64,000 nt of DNA, from positions 99,304 to 163,303 of the forward strand of contig JAHOYV010000003.1 in assembly GCA_019038745.1 (NCBI GenBank), written 5' to 3'. Shown here piece by piece: positions 26,089-34,749 of this stretch (positions within the stretch are counted from its first letter, which is position 1; each line of letters starts with the position of its first letter). The DNA comes from Gemmatimonadales bacterium. GTDB lineage: Bacteria > Krumholzibacteriota > Krumholzibacteriia > LZORAL124-64-63. The notes under the pieces were generated by a model. That model was not told where the DNA came from and searched no databases. It was given only the letters and a program-made list of their open reading frames with translations. The translations under genes and the position numbers were made by a program.

Positions 26089-28239
26089 TTATTTTCTCAG
26101 TCGAAAAGCTAGATGCACCGACCGTCCAGGCAGAGGAAATCCCTCCAGATCATGGGTCCGATTGTCAGTCAGGTTCATCAGCTCCAACTCGGTGGTCAGT
26201 TGTCCGCCTGAGCCAAACAATTTGCCCTGCCATTGATCCGACCAATTCCAACCCACAGCCACATTGGCCGTCACTCTGGCCTGGGGACTGTTCAAATCCG
26301 TGTTGTATCGATCCCGAAAGTTCCGACTTACTCCGACCAGCTCCAGCCTGGGCCGCCAGCCACCTATCGGGCGAACCAATTGAAACCAGGCTTGTGTATC
26401 GGGCAGGTAAGGTAAGGATTTCCCATCGTATTCCGGCAACCCGCTACGATCCCTTGCCTGTTGCAGGGTCAGGTTTCCGCGCAAGTTCATTCGGCCGGGC
26501 AACCGCAGCCTTGCCTCCAGTTCCAGTCCGGTTGTTCTTGAGGCCCCTGCATTCAAGGCCTTGCTCGTACCCATGCTGTTCTGGACATAGACGATCGTTT
26601 GTTTTGTGTCCGCCCGGAAAAGCGCCACGCGGGTTGAAAACTCCCCGCCGGCCGTTCGCATTCCCAGGGCCAGATCGGAGGCTGATATCTCTTCCGGCAA
26701 CAGATCACGATTCCCATCGATTCCCCCGCGATGGCCGAAGAGTTCGACCCAGGTGGGAATCCGCTCGGCCCGGGAAGAGTGGGCCTCGAGGAAAATGCGC
26801 TCGGCCAGAAGTTCAAAAACCAATCCGATGGATGGAGATACGGCGTCCCTCGTATGGGTGACACCCTCCTGTTCCGGCAACCAGGGCATGGTCAAGGGAA
26901 CAGTAGGCGGAAAATCGTCATGGTGGCGACTCCACCGCCAAGCCGGTGCCACGAGCAAGCGGTTGGCCAGAAGGCTGCCGTCGAGTTGACCGAAACAGGT
27001 AGCAACCGTTCGTTGCCGCTCAGGATCAAGTTCCCCTTCATACCACACTTCGAACCACTGGCCTCGTTGTTCCACTCCTCCCTGCAACGACAACTCGTTG
27101 ACCCACCCATCGGCCGGTCCTGACCACAGGACCGGGGAGAAAGCCAATCGCCAGCTCAAATCCCGGCTTAACGAACGGGTTACCCTTTTGTGAAGCAGGC
27201 CCACTTCCAAGAGGGGATCATAGAGAAACTCATTACTCCTGCCCCCGGCCAGGTCCAAGACAAGCAAGTCGTCGTGGAACCCGAATCCCAGCCGACCATC
27301 AACCCTATCGTAGCGCACTGAGGCGTGGAGGCTTTCATTACCCAGCATACCGGGCCGGCCTCCGTCACGGCGGTGGAACCCCAGGGAGGATCGAACTCGA
27401 CCTGGCCCCCCGTCCACCGTTCCGGTAAACAAGGCCCCGTGCTCACGCATCCAGGCGTTTTGGCGGGTGATCAGGGTGTCGTCTTCAGTCCGTTGGAAGG
27501 TACCGACAGGGTCGTTGAATTCGTAATCGTTGTCCGATCTGCGGCCATGGATCATGATCAGACCGGACCGGCTCCCATCTACCGTGGCCCCCCCCCAAGA
27601 GGCTTGCCCACCCCGTTCTCCGAAGGAACCCCCGAAGAGTTTCAGATCCACCCCTCCATCTGCGCGCCGGGTATGGAAATCAATAGCCCCCGAGCCGCCG
27701 ACGCCTCCCAATCCCACGGGAACCAAACCCCGGTGAATGTCCACGGTTTGGAACCGCTCCAGGGGAATATTGGCCAGATCCACAACCCCCGTCTGGGCAT
27801 TATCCAGAGGCAGGCCGTCGATGAAAATATGGATTTGGGCAGCCGCCGAGCCCCGGATTGAGGGCACTGCAGAGGAACCTGGTCCCCCGTAACGACGAAC
27901 CTGCATCCCGGCCACCGAATCCAACAGATCAGCGGCATCCCGGACACCGGATAAATCGTCCAGCTCCAAACTAGTAACCAGTGCTCCGGTAGCCGGCGCC
28001 ATCGCACCCAGGGTCCGGCTGCCACGGACAATCAAAGTGTCCGTCACCATCGAACCTGTATCAACCTTCTTGCCTTGAACCCCGTCGAAATCCCTGGCTA
28101 GAGGAACTGCTCCCTCCGTACGTGCCGAGGCGGAGGCCAACAGAAGGCACACGCCGATTACGGGAAAAACCTTCCCGAAAAAGGAACAGAGCCGAAATTG
28201 CTGGGAAAAAACCGATTTGGAACACAACGCCAAAGCCAT
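26089..28239 (-). CDS. TonB-dependent outer-membrane receptor, probable corrinoid transporter (BtuB-like)
   Basis: 716 residues. A signal peptide is followed by a plug domain (from DTLIVRGSRTLG; GMQVRRYGGPGSSAVPSIRG and IFIDGLPLDNA are typical) and a ~22-strand barrel with alternating polar and aromatic segments. E. coli BtuB is 614 residues. The 5' leader holds a cobalamin riboswitch that ends ~17 bases from the ATG, the strongest evidence that the substrate is a corrinoid. The operon continues with the propeller protein and the adenosyltransferase. Confidence 0.85.
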   Translation of the reverse strand: MALALCSKSVFSQQFRLCSFFGKVFPVIGVCLLLASASARTEGAVPLARDFDGVQGKKVDTGSMVTDTLIVRGSRTLGAMAPATGALVTSLELDDLSGVRDAADLLDSVAGMQVRRYGGPGSSAVPSIRGSAAAQIHIFIDGLPLDNAQTGVVDLANIPLERFQTVDIHRGLVPVGLGGVGGSGAIDFHTRRADGGVDLKLFGGSFGERGGQASWGGATVDGSRSGLIMIHGRRSDNDYEFNDPVGTFQRTEDDTLITRQNAWMREHGALFTGTVDGGPGRVRSSLGFHRRDGGRPGMLGNESLHASVRYDRVDGRLGFGFHDDLLVLDLAGGRSNEFLYDPLLEVGLLHKRVTRSLSRDLSWRLAFSPVLWSGPADGWVNELSLQGGVEQRGQWFEVWYEGELDPERQRTVATCFGQLDGSLLANRLLVAPAWRWSRHHDDFPPTVPLTMPWLPEQEGVTHTRDAVSPSIGLVFELLAERIFLEAHSSRAERIPTWVELFGHRGGIDGNRDLLPEEISASDLALGMRTAGGEFSTRVALFRADTKQTIVYVQNSMGTSKALNAGASRTTGLELEARLRLPGRMNLRGNLTLQQARDRSGLPEYDGKSLPYLPDTQAWFQLVRPIGGWRPRLELVGVSRNFRDRYNTDLNSPQARVTANVAVGWNWSDQWQGKLFGSGGQLTTELELMNLTDNRTHDLEGFPLPGRSVHLAFRLRK

Positions 28240-28255
28240 ACCTCGCCCGCGAAGG

Positions 28256-28473
28256 TGGTGGCAGGCCTTGAACCGGTTTCCTGGCTTACGGGTCGTCCTA
28301 CTTCCTGCGCCTTCCCGATCCGGGAACGGACTCAGTGCCGCCCTTACTTCGCAAAGCCCCCCAGCCGGGGAGTCTGAAGTACCGGATCAGTGGCTTGTGT
28401 GCAGGGTTCGTCTCCGCTTACAGTGGCGGGGCCGCGCCGGATTCTCACCGGACTTCCGCTGGTTCACAGGCCT
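28256..28473 (-). ncRNA. Cobalamin riboswitch
   Basis: On the minus strand the conserved core reads, in order: ggaagtccggtgagaatccg, then cgcggccccgccactgtaag with the invariant CCGCCACTGTA element, and finally the B12 box agccaggaaaccggtt followed by ggcctgcc. These match the class-I cobalamin aptamer (core plus B12 box). The aptamer ends only ~17 bases before the receptor ATG with no terminator between, so control of ribosome access is likely: bound cobalamin would lower translation of the receptor and genes coupled to it. Confidence 0.95.
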
Positions 28474-28537
28474 AAACAACAAATGGGATCCCTCGATCAG
28501 CTGGCCGGATGGCCAGGACCGAAGAACCTTTGGGACA

Positions 28538-29590
28538 CTATCCGTTCTCGTAATCCCTGTCAAGGACTCGACGCCAAATGACCTCATGATCGGACTCGTC
28601 CCCGCTGGCAAGCAACCTCTCATCGGCCGCCGGGCCCGCTTGGGGAGTCCGCGCCTGCAGCAGTGAATCCGGATATTGCAGATTGAAATCCTCTTCGGAC
28701 CAAGGGTAGTAGCGACACCAGAATTTGAGGTGCCAGAGAAAGAACCTGTGCGCGCGCCCGAGCCCTCTTTCATCATCCCCGAAATGCTCCAGGGCAAAAT
28801 CAAGGTACCGCCTCATGATGGACCAGCGTTCCGGGACGGAGATTTCGTGGGCCGATCCGGATTTCAATTCCTGGAAGATCCATGGCTTGATGAGGGCGCC
28901 CCTGGCGACCAGAAACGAGGAGACGCTGGTCTCTTCGCGCCGCCGACGCAGATCCCACGGAGTCAAGATGTCGCCGTTGCCGATAACGGGAATATCCAAG
29001 GTCCGGGCCGCCTCGTCGATCAGGGTCCAATCGGCGCTGAGACGGTATCGCTGGGCCCGGGTTCGCCCATGGATACAAACAGCATCCGCGCCTGCGTCCC
29101 GGGCCGCAAGAGCCAACGAAACACAGTTGAGTTTTTTGGCCGTGTAGCCCAAACGCAGCTTTACCGAAAGAGGGATATTCACCGCAGACCGCACGGCAGC
29201 AATAATCTCCGTCAGTTTGCCTGGTCGTTTCAGCAACGCAGCTCCGGCACCCCGGCGCACGATCACATCGATCGGACAGCCAAAATTCAAATCGATGAAA
29301 CGGGCCCCGGATTCGGCGGCCAAGACGGCTGCGTCAGCCATACCTTCCGGGCGCTTGCCGGTCAACTGCACCCCGAAATCAACTTCGCTCTCGTGATGCC
29401 GTAACAAGGGACGTTCACCACCCTTGAGCAACTTGTCGGCCAGCACCATCTCACTGCACGTGTTCACCGCCCCGTATTCGCGACACAGTCTACGGTAAGG
29501 GAGATTTCCACCCATTGCCATGGGAGCCATTGCAATGACGTTTCGAAAAAAGTCAGCCCGGTTCGAACCGGTCATAAGCCCTCTCCGCAT
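28538..29590 (-). CDS. tRNA-dihydrouridine synthase, DUS3-like
   Basis: 350 residues. An FMN-binding TIM barrel reduces uridine in tRNA. The catalytic region is IDLNFGCPIDVIVRRGAGAA with the acid Cys; IHGRTRAQRY and IGNGDI are also family hallmarks. Unlike DusA/B/C, the N terminus reads APMAMGGNLPYRRLC and the C-terminal helical domain has EHFGDDERGLGRAHRFFLWH, both much nearer to eukaryotic DUS3 from memory (GNLPFRRIC; ARGALLKPW). The likely target in DUS3 is U47, by analogy only. It ends 65 bases before the riboswitch. Confidence 0.88.
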   Translation of the reverse strand: MRRGLMTGSNRADFFRNVIAMAPMAMGGNLPYRRLCREYGAVNTCSEMVLADKLLKGGERPLLRHHESEVDFGVQLTGKRPEGMADAAVLAAESGARFIDLNFGCPIDVIVRRGAGAALLKRPGKLTEIIAAVRSAVNIPLSVKLRLGYTAKKLNCVSLALAARDAGADAVCIHGRTRAQRYRLSADWTLIDEAARTLDIPVIGNGDILTPWDLRRRREETSVSSFLVARGALIKPWIFQELKSGSAHEISVPERWSIMRRYLDFALEHFGDDERGLGRAHRFFLWHLKFWCRYYPWSEEDFNLQYPDSLLQARTPQAGPAADERLLASGDESDHEVIWRRVLDRDYENG

Positions 29591-29938
29591 TGTTAGAGAA
29601 GCCCGAATTATTGTCCCTGCGAAGCGACGGGAACCCAGCGAGCAACCACCACAACCCTATCCAACAAAGCTGATAATAATAAGATTTACTTGGACAAGAT
29701 CACCCTGGAATCCAGGAGTTCAAAATTTTCTTCAAAAAAATGTCATTTTCGCTCAGGAGACCGTTGAAAATGATTTCACTGCCTGCTACAGTGCATGCAG
29801 ATTAATTCTGCCCCCCGTCTCGGGAAACCAGTGTTATTTCATGGGGTTTACCGGTACGGGAGATGGCGGCAAGTCCACGCGAAACCCAACCCCGGGTACG
29901 CGGACTTGAATCATCCTGAACCCCAGAAGGAGGGCGTA
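29591..29938. other. Divergent intergenic region upstream of citrate synthase
   Basis: 348 bases without a gene. The only feature I can point to is the candidate promoter at 29764-29792. The last ~20 bases hold the strong AGAAGGAGGG ribosome binding site of citrate synthase. No tRNA or riboswitch is recognisable. Confidence 0.5.
29764..29792 (+). promoter_or_regulatory. Candidate sigma-70-type promoter for citrate synthase
   Basis: TTGAAA (5 of 6) and TACAGT (4 of 6) with a 17-base spacer. It lies ~145 bases upstream of the citrate synthase ATG on the same strand. Confidence 0.4.
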
Positions 29939-31213
29939 ATGGCCAAGCTCCAGAACGCACTTGCCAAGAAAATTCCCATTTGGCGCAAAGACATTTCCGG
30001 TCTGGTGAAAAAGCACGGAAGCAAAAAGATCAGCGACGTGTCCATCCTGCAGGCCTACGGCGGCATGCGGGGAGTCAAGGGCATGGTTTGCGACACCTCC
30101 GAAGTCCCCCCGGACAAAGGACTGCTCATCCGCAACATTCCCGTTGGAAAACTCACAAGCAAGACCCCGGAAGACACCTTCTACCTCCTTTGCACCGGCG
30201 AGTTGCCCAACGCCAAGGACCGCAAAGCCCTGACCGAAGAATTGAGTTCCAGGGCAAAGGTTCCTTCCTACGTTTGGAAGGTGCTGGAAGCGATGCCGGC
30301 CAACTCCCACCCAATGGCCATGTTCGACACCGCCATTCTGGTCATGCAGCGTGAGAGTGAATTCGTCAAGGCCTACAACGCCGGCATGTCCAAGATGGAC
30401 TACTGGAAGCCCACCATGGAAGACAGCTTGAACCTGTTGGCCAAGCTGCCCACCATCGCCGCCGGCATCTATCGCATGCGTTTCAAGAAGGGCAAGCGGA
30501 TCGCTCCCAAGAAGGGACTGGCCTGGGCGGAAAACTACGCACACATGCTGGGCATCCCGGACAAGAGCGGCGACTTCGCCGACTGCATGCGACTGTACCT
30601 GGTACTGCACAGCGACCATGAAGGCGGGAACGTCTCTGCCCACGCTTGCCACCTGGTGGGTTCGGCCCTGAGCGACGCCTACTACAGCGTCTCGGCGGGC
30701 CTGAACGGTCTGGCTGGCCCGCTGCACGGCTTGGCCAACCAGGAATGCCTGAACTGGGTGCTTGAGCTGAAGAAGAAGTTCAAGGGTGTGCCCTCCGACG
30801 AGCAGTTGACTCAGTTCGCCTGGGACACTCTGAATGGTGGCAAGGTCATCCCGGGTTACGGCCACGCCGTCCTGCGTGTTACCGATCCTCGGTTCACCGC
30901 CTTCCGCGCCTTCGGGATGAAGAACTTCCCGGAAGACCCGGTGATGCAGCTGGTCGACAAGGTCTACACCATCGTGCCCAAGGTCCTGAAGGAGCACGGC
31001 AAGGCGAAGAACCCCTGGCCCAATGTGGACGCAGGCAGCGGAGCGCTGTTGTACCACTACGGCATGAAGGAGTTCAGCTACTACACCGTGCTGTTCTCGG
31101 TTAGCCGTGCCATGGGCATGCTCTCCCAGTTGATCATCAACCGGGCGATGGGCACGCCGATCGAGCGACCTAAGAGCGTAACAACCGCTTGGCTGAAGAA
31201 GCAGGTCAAGTAG
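29939..31213 (+). CDS. Citrate synthase, eukaryote-like type
   Basis: 424 residues from the ATG at 29939, behind AGAAGGAGGG. It makes citrate from acetyl-CoA and oxaloacetate, the entry of the TCA cycle. Catalytic motifs include SDHEGGNVSAHACHLVGSAL and PGYGHAVLR, with the catalytic Asp region NVDAGSG. SDHEGGNVSAH, NGLAGPLHGLANQE and AKNPWPNVDA are near-identical, from memory, to the mitochondrial enzyme rather than to E. coli GltA; such forms are known from Geobacter and some other bacteria. A long terminator follows. Confidence 0.93.
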   Translation: MAKLQNALAKKIPIWRKDISGLVKKHGSKKISDVSILQAYGGMRGVKGMVCDTSEVPPDKGLLIRNIPVGKLTSKTPEDTFYLLCTGELPNAKDRKALTEELSSRAKVPSYVWKVLEAMPANSHPMAMFDTAILVMQRESEFVKAYNAGMSKMDYWKPTMEDSLNLLAKLPTIAAGIYRMRFKKGKRIAPKKGLAWAENYAHMLGIPDKSGDFADCMRLYLVLHSDHEGGNVSAHACHLVGSALSDAYYSVSAGLNGLAGPLHGLANQECLNWVLELKKKFKGVPSDEQLTQFAWDTLNGGKVIPGYGHAVLRVTDPRFTAFRAFGMKNFPEDPVMQLVDKVYTIVPKVLKEHGKAKNPWPNVDAGSGALLYHYGMKEFSYYTVLFSVSRAMGMLSQLIINRAMGTPIERPKSVTTAWLKKQVK

Positions 31214-31238
31214 CCCTTTCCCGGTAGGGAAAGTGGCA

Positions 31239-31312
31239 GACAAAAAGAATCCCGGATGTCCTCGGCCAAATCCTTCGGATACGGCCTGCGGAGTACCGGG
31301 ATTCTTTTTGTC
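31239..31312 (+). terminator. Long-stem terminator of citrate synthase
   Basis: A perfect 17-bp stem (31239-31255 with 31296-31312) encloses a 40-base loop. The right arm contains a T run (ctttttg), so it looks like an intrinsic terminator with an unusually large loop. Confidence 0.7.
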
Positions 31313-31458
31313 TATTAACCTTCCCTACCCTATTTGGGGAGAACACCTGTTTTCACTTTCCATATAATGACTTTTTTGTTATTATCATAGGGTACAATTC
31401 GCCCATGGCTTGGGTGTCCAGCTTGTTTAGCCCTTGTGCAGGGTGGGCAGGACAATCC

Positions 31459-32769
31459 ATGTCAGATACCTTTAATTCTGGTGGTCGCGGAATGCTCCTC
31501 TCGCTATTCGCTTCTAGGCTCGGAACCGTCCGAATGCCTTGGTTTGTTCTCCTTTTAACCGGTTCGGCCCTGTTGGCCTGCTCCGACCCCGGGTTGGCTT
31601 CCGGTACCCTGACCATTACCTGCCTGAATGTCGGCCAGGGAGATGCCACCCTGATCGAATCGCCCAGCGGCATGACTCTTCTTTTCGATGGTGGAGACAA
31701 CGGCAAGGGAAACGGGATTGTTCTTCCCTACCTCCAGTCCCAAGGCATCACCAGCCTGGACTACATGGTGGCCAGCCACTACCACGCTGACCACATCGGA
31801 GGCCTGGACGAAGTCTATAACGGGATACCGATCAACGAAGCGGTCCTGGATCGCGGTTGGAGTTACGGCAGTTCAACCATAACGTACAACAGCTACGCCA
31901 GCACTGTAGCTTCCCAACGGCAAACCCTTACCCACGGCCAGGTCATCGATCTGGGCGAGGGCGTGACCGTGACCTGCATAGCATTGAACGGCAACGGCGA
32001 GGTTCCTTCTCCCTTTACCAACAGCTCCTATGAAAATGAGTACGATGTCTGCCTGCTGATTCAGTACGGGGGTTTCGACTTCTTCGCCGCGGGTGATCTT
32101 ACCGGTGGCGGCCTGAGCTATGGGGACATAGAAACCGGCGTAGCGCCCTTGGCCGGAGACCTGGATATCTACCGGGTCAATCACCACGGCAGTGACTCCA
32201 GCAGCAACGCCGGCTTCATGCAGACAGTTCAGGCTGAAGTGTCCATCATCTCAGTAGGGGCGACGAATTCCTACGGTCACCCGACCCAGAACGTACTGGA
32301 CCGCTTGGTATACTACGGCAGCTTCGTCTACCAGACCGAGTCAGGTACCGGGGGCACACTGCCTCCTGAAGATCTTACCGTCGTGGGTGACCATATCGTA
32401 ATTACGACCAACGGCATCACCGAATACACAGTCGATGGGGATGTGTGGGCGATAGACGAAGACAGTGGAACCCCCGTGGTCGAAATCAGGCCCCGGGCGT
32501 TCTCCCTGGCCGGCAACCATCCCAACCCGTTCAACCCGACGACAGAGATCATGTTCTATTCTGAACAGGGTGGTTCGGGTCTGCTGCGCATCTTCGACGT
32601 ATCAGGTAAAAGCATCCTCGACCGGGGTTTCCAGGCTGAAAGCGGATCCAACAAATTGAGTTGGAGGGGAACCGACAATCGGGGACGCATCGTTCCAGGC
32701 GGTGTGTATCTCTACTCGGTCTCGACTCCCGACGGCAAGGGCCAGGGACGCATGCTCCTGTTGAAGTGA
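31459..32769 (+). CDS. Secreted metallo-beta-lactamase-fold protein (ComEC C-domain-like) with sorting tail
   Basis: 436 residues if the ATG at 31459 (behind AGGACAATCC) is used; ATGs at 31492 and 31534 are alternatives. A signal sequence (PWFVLLLTGSALLAC) is followed by a metallo-beta-lactamase domain: NVGQGDATLIESP, DGGD, SHYHADHIGG with the metal-binding HxHxDH, a central AAGDL and NHHGSDSS. That set matches the C-terminal domain of ComEC and related nucleases. The last ~85 residues, from NHPNPFNPTTE, are a sorting Ig domain. It is probably an extracellular phosphodiesterase or nuclease. A TATAAT lies at 31363-31368. Confidence 0.8.
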   Translation: MSDTFNSGGRGMLLSLFASRLGTVRMPWFVLLLTGSALLACSDPGLASGTLTITCLNVGQGDATLIESPSGMTLLFDGGDNGKGNGIVLPYLQSQGITSLDYMVASHYHADHIGGLDEVYNGIPINEAVLDRGWSYGSSTITYNSYASTVASQRQTLTHGQVIDLGEGVTVTCIALNGNGEVPSPFTNSSYENEYDVCLLIQYGGFDFFAAGDLTGGGLSYGDIETGVAPLAGDLDIYRVNHHGSDSSSNAGFMQTVQAEVSIISVGATNSYGHPTQNVLDRLVYYGSFVYQTESGTGGTLPPEDLTVVGDHIVITTNGITEYTVDGDVWAIDEDSGTPVVEIRPRAFSLAGNHPNPFNPTTEIMFYSEQGGSGLLRIFDVSGKSILDRGFQAESGSNKLSWRGTDNRGRIVPGGVYLYSVSTPDGKGQGRMLLLK

Positions 32770-32781
32770 CCGGAACCCGGA

Positions 32782-34749
32782 TCAGTGGATCAACATTACT
32801 CTGGCCAGGGCTTCTTCACTTCCCGCCTTGACCAGGCAGACATAGACGCCCGCTGATAGTCGTCGGCCGGAATCCCCGCGTCCGTCCCAGATCACGGTGT
32901 TGGTTCCCCGGATTCCCTGGAATTCGCCCAGGTCACTCACAAGACGCCCCCGCAAATCCAGAAACTTCGCTCCGCAGACAACACTTGTGTCCAAAGTGAG
33001 TGCAATTTCCACGGAGTCCATAAACGGATTGGGACCCACGCTCAGAATTTGGAGATTGGGCTTGCCTCCGACCCGCAGAACAAGATCGAAGTCATCATCA
33101 GCCCCTCCGTTGGTCTCGGTAAAGGTCAGGGTGACAGTGTGGTCGCCCGGCTGCAACTTTGCTGCCTCGTTATTCAGAGCCACCGTTACTATCCTCTCGT
33201 GCCCCGCAGGTATCTCATTCCCATCGAAAGAAACATCCAACCAATTCTCGGAAACGGAAACTCCCAGGGCGCAGTCAAAATTGCTGTGATTGGCCACTGT
33301 CACCTCCCGGCTTTCGGGATGAAACGGTCCCCCGAATTGGCCACTGGGAAGCCAGTCGTCGAAACCGGAAATAACCAATCCAGGAACATAGGGAGGAAAT
33401 TCGAGAACCCCGCTGCCATTGGGGTCCAGATGGTCGGAAAGTCGCGTCTCCGGAGTCCCGCCTCCGTCCCAGGAAACCGAAAGCCGCCCGTACCAGTCAG
33501 GCTCATCATTATCGCAACCGGCGTTCCCTCCGTGCAACTGGCCCACGACCCTGTGGTCCTGATTGAAGAGGGGACTGCCGGATGAACCGATCTCTGTCGT
33601 ACCCAAGTCCCAATCTTCGACCATGATGTGAGTTCCGTCGCCGGGGACTGATTCCCTGCCATAGGTGGTGGTATAGGTGGGATCATCCTCGAAGCTGATG
33701 CTTTTCTCGTCGGTGGAGGGATGATGGATACACACCGCGCTGGTTGGATCCACGTCGCTTCGATCCCACCCGGCATATTTCACGCCCAGGGCCGGATCGG
33801 GAATATCATTCAGTTCGATTAGAGTGAAATCACTGTCCAAGCCGGCGGCCAGCAAGGTGGACCCGGATTGAAAATCATCCAGGCTGCCTCCACTCTGGTC
33901 TCCGCAGTTCGGACTCTGGAAATTCCAATACACAACAACTGTGGCATCATGTTCGTCGGTAACGTTGCAATGTTCGGCCGTCAGGAAAAGAGCCCTTCCA
34001 TCCCCGGCTGTGTTATTCATGAGGGTGCCGGTACACATAAAAGTGCCATTCACGGAATAAACCCCCACAGAGTCTATTTCATCGCGCCAGGGATCTCCTT
34101 CCGGGCAAACAACATCGATATTGCATGAGCCGGATTTTTCGGTTGCCGCCCCGCCGAATTCCCGGTAACCGCACCCTATGGAGCCCAGTTCCAGTACTAC
34201 TCCATCCTTCATAAGGCGATCGACAACCAGCTCAACAACCAACTCCGTAGTCATGAAAATGGGAGTCCAGAGCTGTCCGTGGCTCTTGTTGTCCCGTTCG
34301 TCAAAGGCCAGAACCCGCCCCGACCCGTCGGCCGGATACACCAGCAGACGGGACCCCTGAGGCAGGAAATATTGAGTGAAGCCGAGATTCAGGGTCAAAG
34401 CGCCGGGGCAGGAAATCCGCTGGCGCCAAAGGGCCAATCCACCCCCCAACTCTTCCCAGGTACCGGAACTCTGCGGATTGATGGTAACCGGATCAGACTT
34501 GGCGAAGCGATAAGGCAAACCGGCCGCTTCCCTTTCACCATCTTCACGATCAAGAACGGTCAGGTCCAAAACGGGAGAACGGTGCAGTGCCACTTGGGAA
34601 AGGAGTTGTACCGGAATGTCGGCTGCCGTCGGCCGCACTCCAAATTCTGCGCCTGACGCAGGCCGGGCCGGCGCCGCGATCATCAGAAAAATTACGACAG
34701 AAAGGATCACCGATTTGCTGAATCTGTCCGACATGGATGTCCCTCTCAA
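32782..34749 (-). CDS. Secreted trypsin-like (lysyl endopeptidase-type) protease with sorting tail
   Basis: 655 residues. Signal peptide (about 15-33), a ~150-residue propeptide-like region, then an S1 peptidase domain with the triad visible: His in LTAEHCN, Asp in DSDFTLIEL, Ser in GSSGSPLF. Many paired cysteines and the CNIDVVCPEGD start resemble Lys-specific endopeptidases such as Achromobacter protease I. An Ig-like segment and a FlgD-like sorting domain form the C terminus (from VGPNPFMDS). Its start overlaps the PAP2 gene stop by 4 bases. Confidence 0.88.
   Translation of the reverse strand: MRGTSMSDRFSKSVILSVVIFLMIAAPARPASGAEFGVRPTAADIPVQLLSQVALHRSPVLDLTVLDREDGEREAAGLPYRFAKSDPVTINPQSSGTWEELGGGLALWRQRISCPGALTLNLGFTQYFLPQGSRLLVYPADGSGRVLAFDERDNKSHGQLWTPIFMTTELVVELVVDRLMKDGVVLELGSIGCGYREFGGAATEKSGSCNIDVVCPEGDPWRDEIDSVGVYSVNGTFMCTGTLMNNTAGDGRALFLTAEHCNVTDEHDATVVVYWNFQSPNCGDQSGGSLDDFQSGSTLLAAGLDSDFTLIELNDIPDPALGVKYAGWDRSDVDPTSAVCIHHPSTDEKSISFEDDPTYTTTYGRESVPGDGTHIMVEDWDLGTTEIGSSGSPLFNQDHRVVGQLHGGNAGCDNDEPDWYGRLSVSWDGGGTPETRLSDHLDPNGSGVLEFPPYVPGLVISGFDDWLPSGQFGGPFHPESREVTVANHSNFDCALGVSVSENWLDVSFDGNEIPAGHERIVTVALNNEAAKLQPGDHTVTLTFTETNGGADDDFDLVLRVGGKPNLQILSVGPNPFMDSVEIALTLDTSVVCGAKFLDLRGRLVSDLGEFQGIRGTNTVIWDGRGDSGRRLSAGVYVCLVKAGSEEALARVMLIH

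Noticed and set aside
29559..29570. T-loop-like palindrome cggttcgaaccg, possible tRNA end
   Set aside because: It lies within the start of the dihydrouridine synthase gene and no acceptor or anticodon arm can be built around it.
29834..31243. 469-codon open frame on the minus strand opposite citrate synthase
   Set aside because: Wholly antisense to a clear citrate synthase; composition is that of a G+C-rich shadow frame and no motif is seen.
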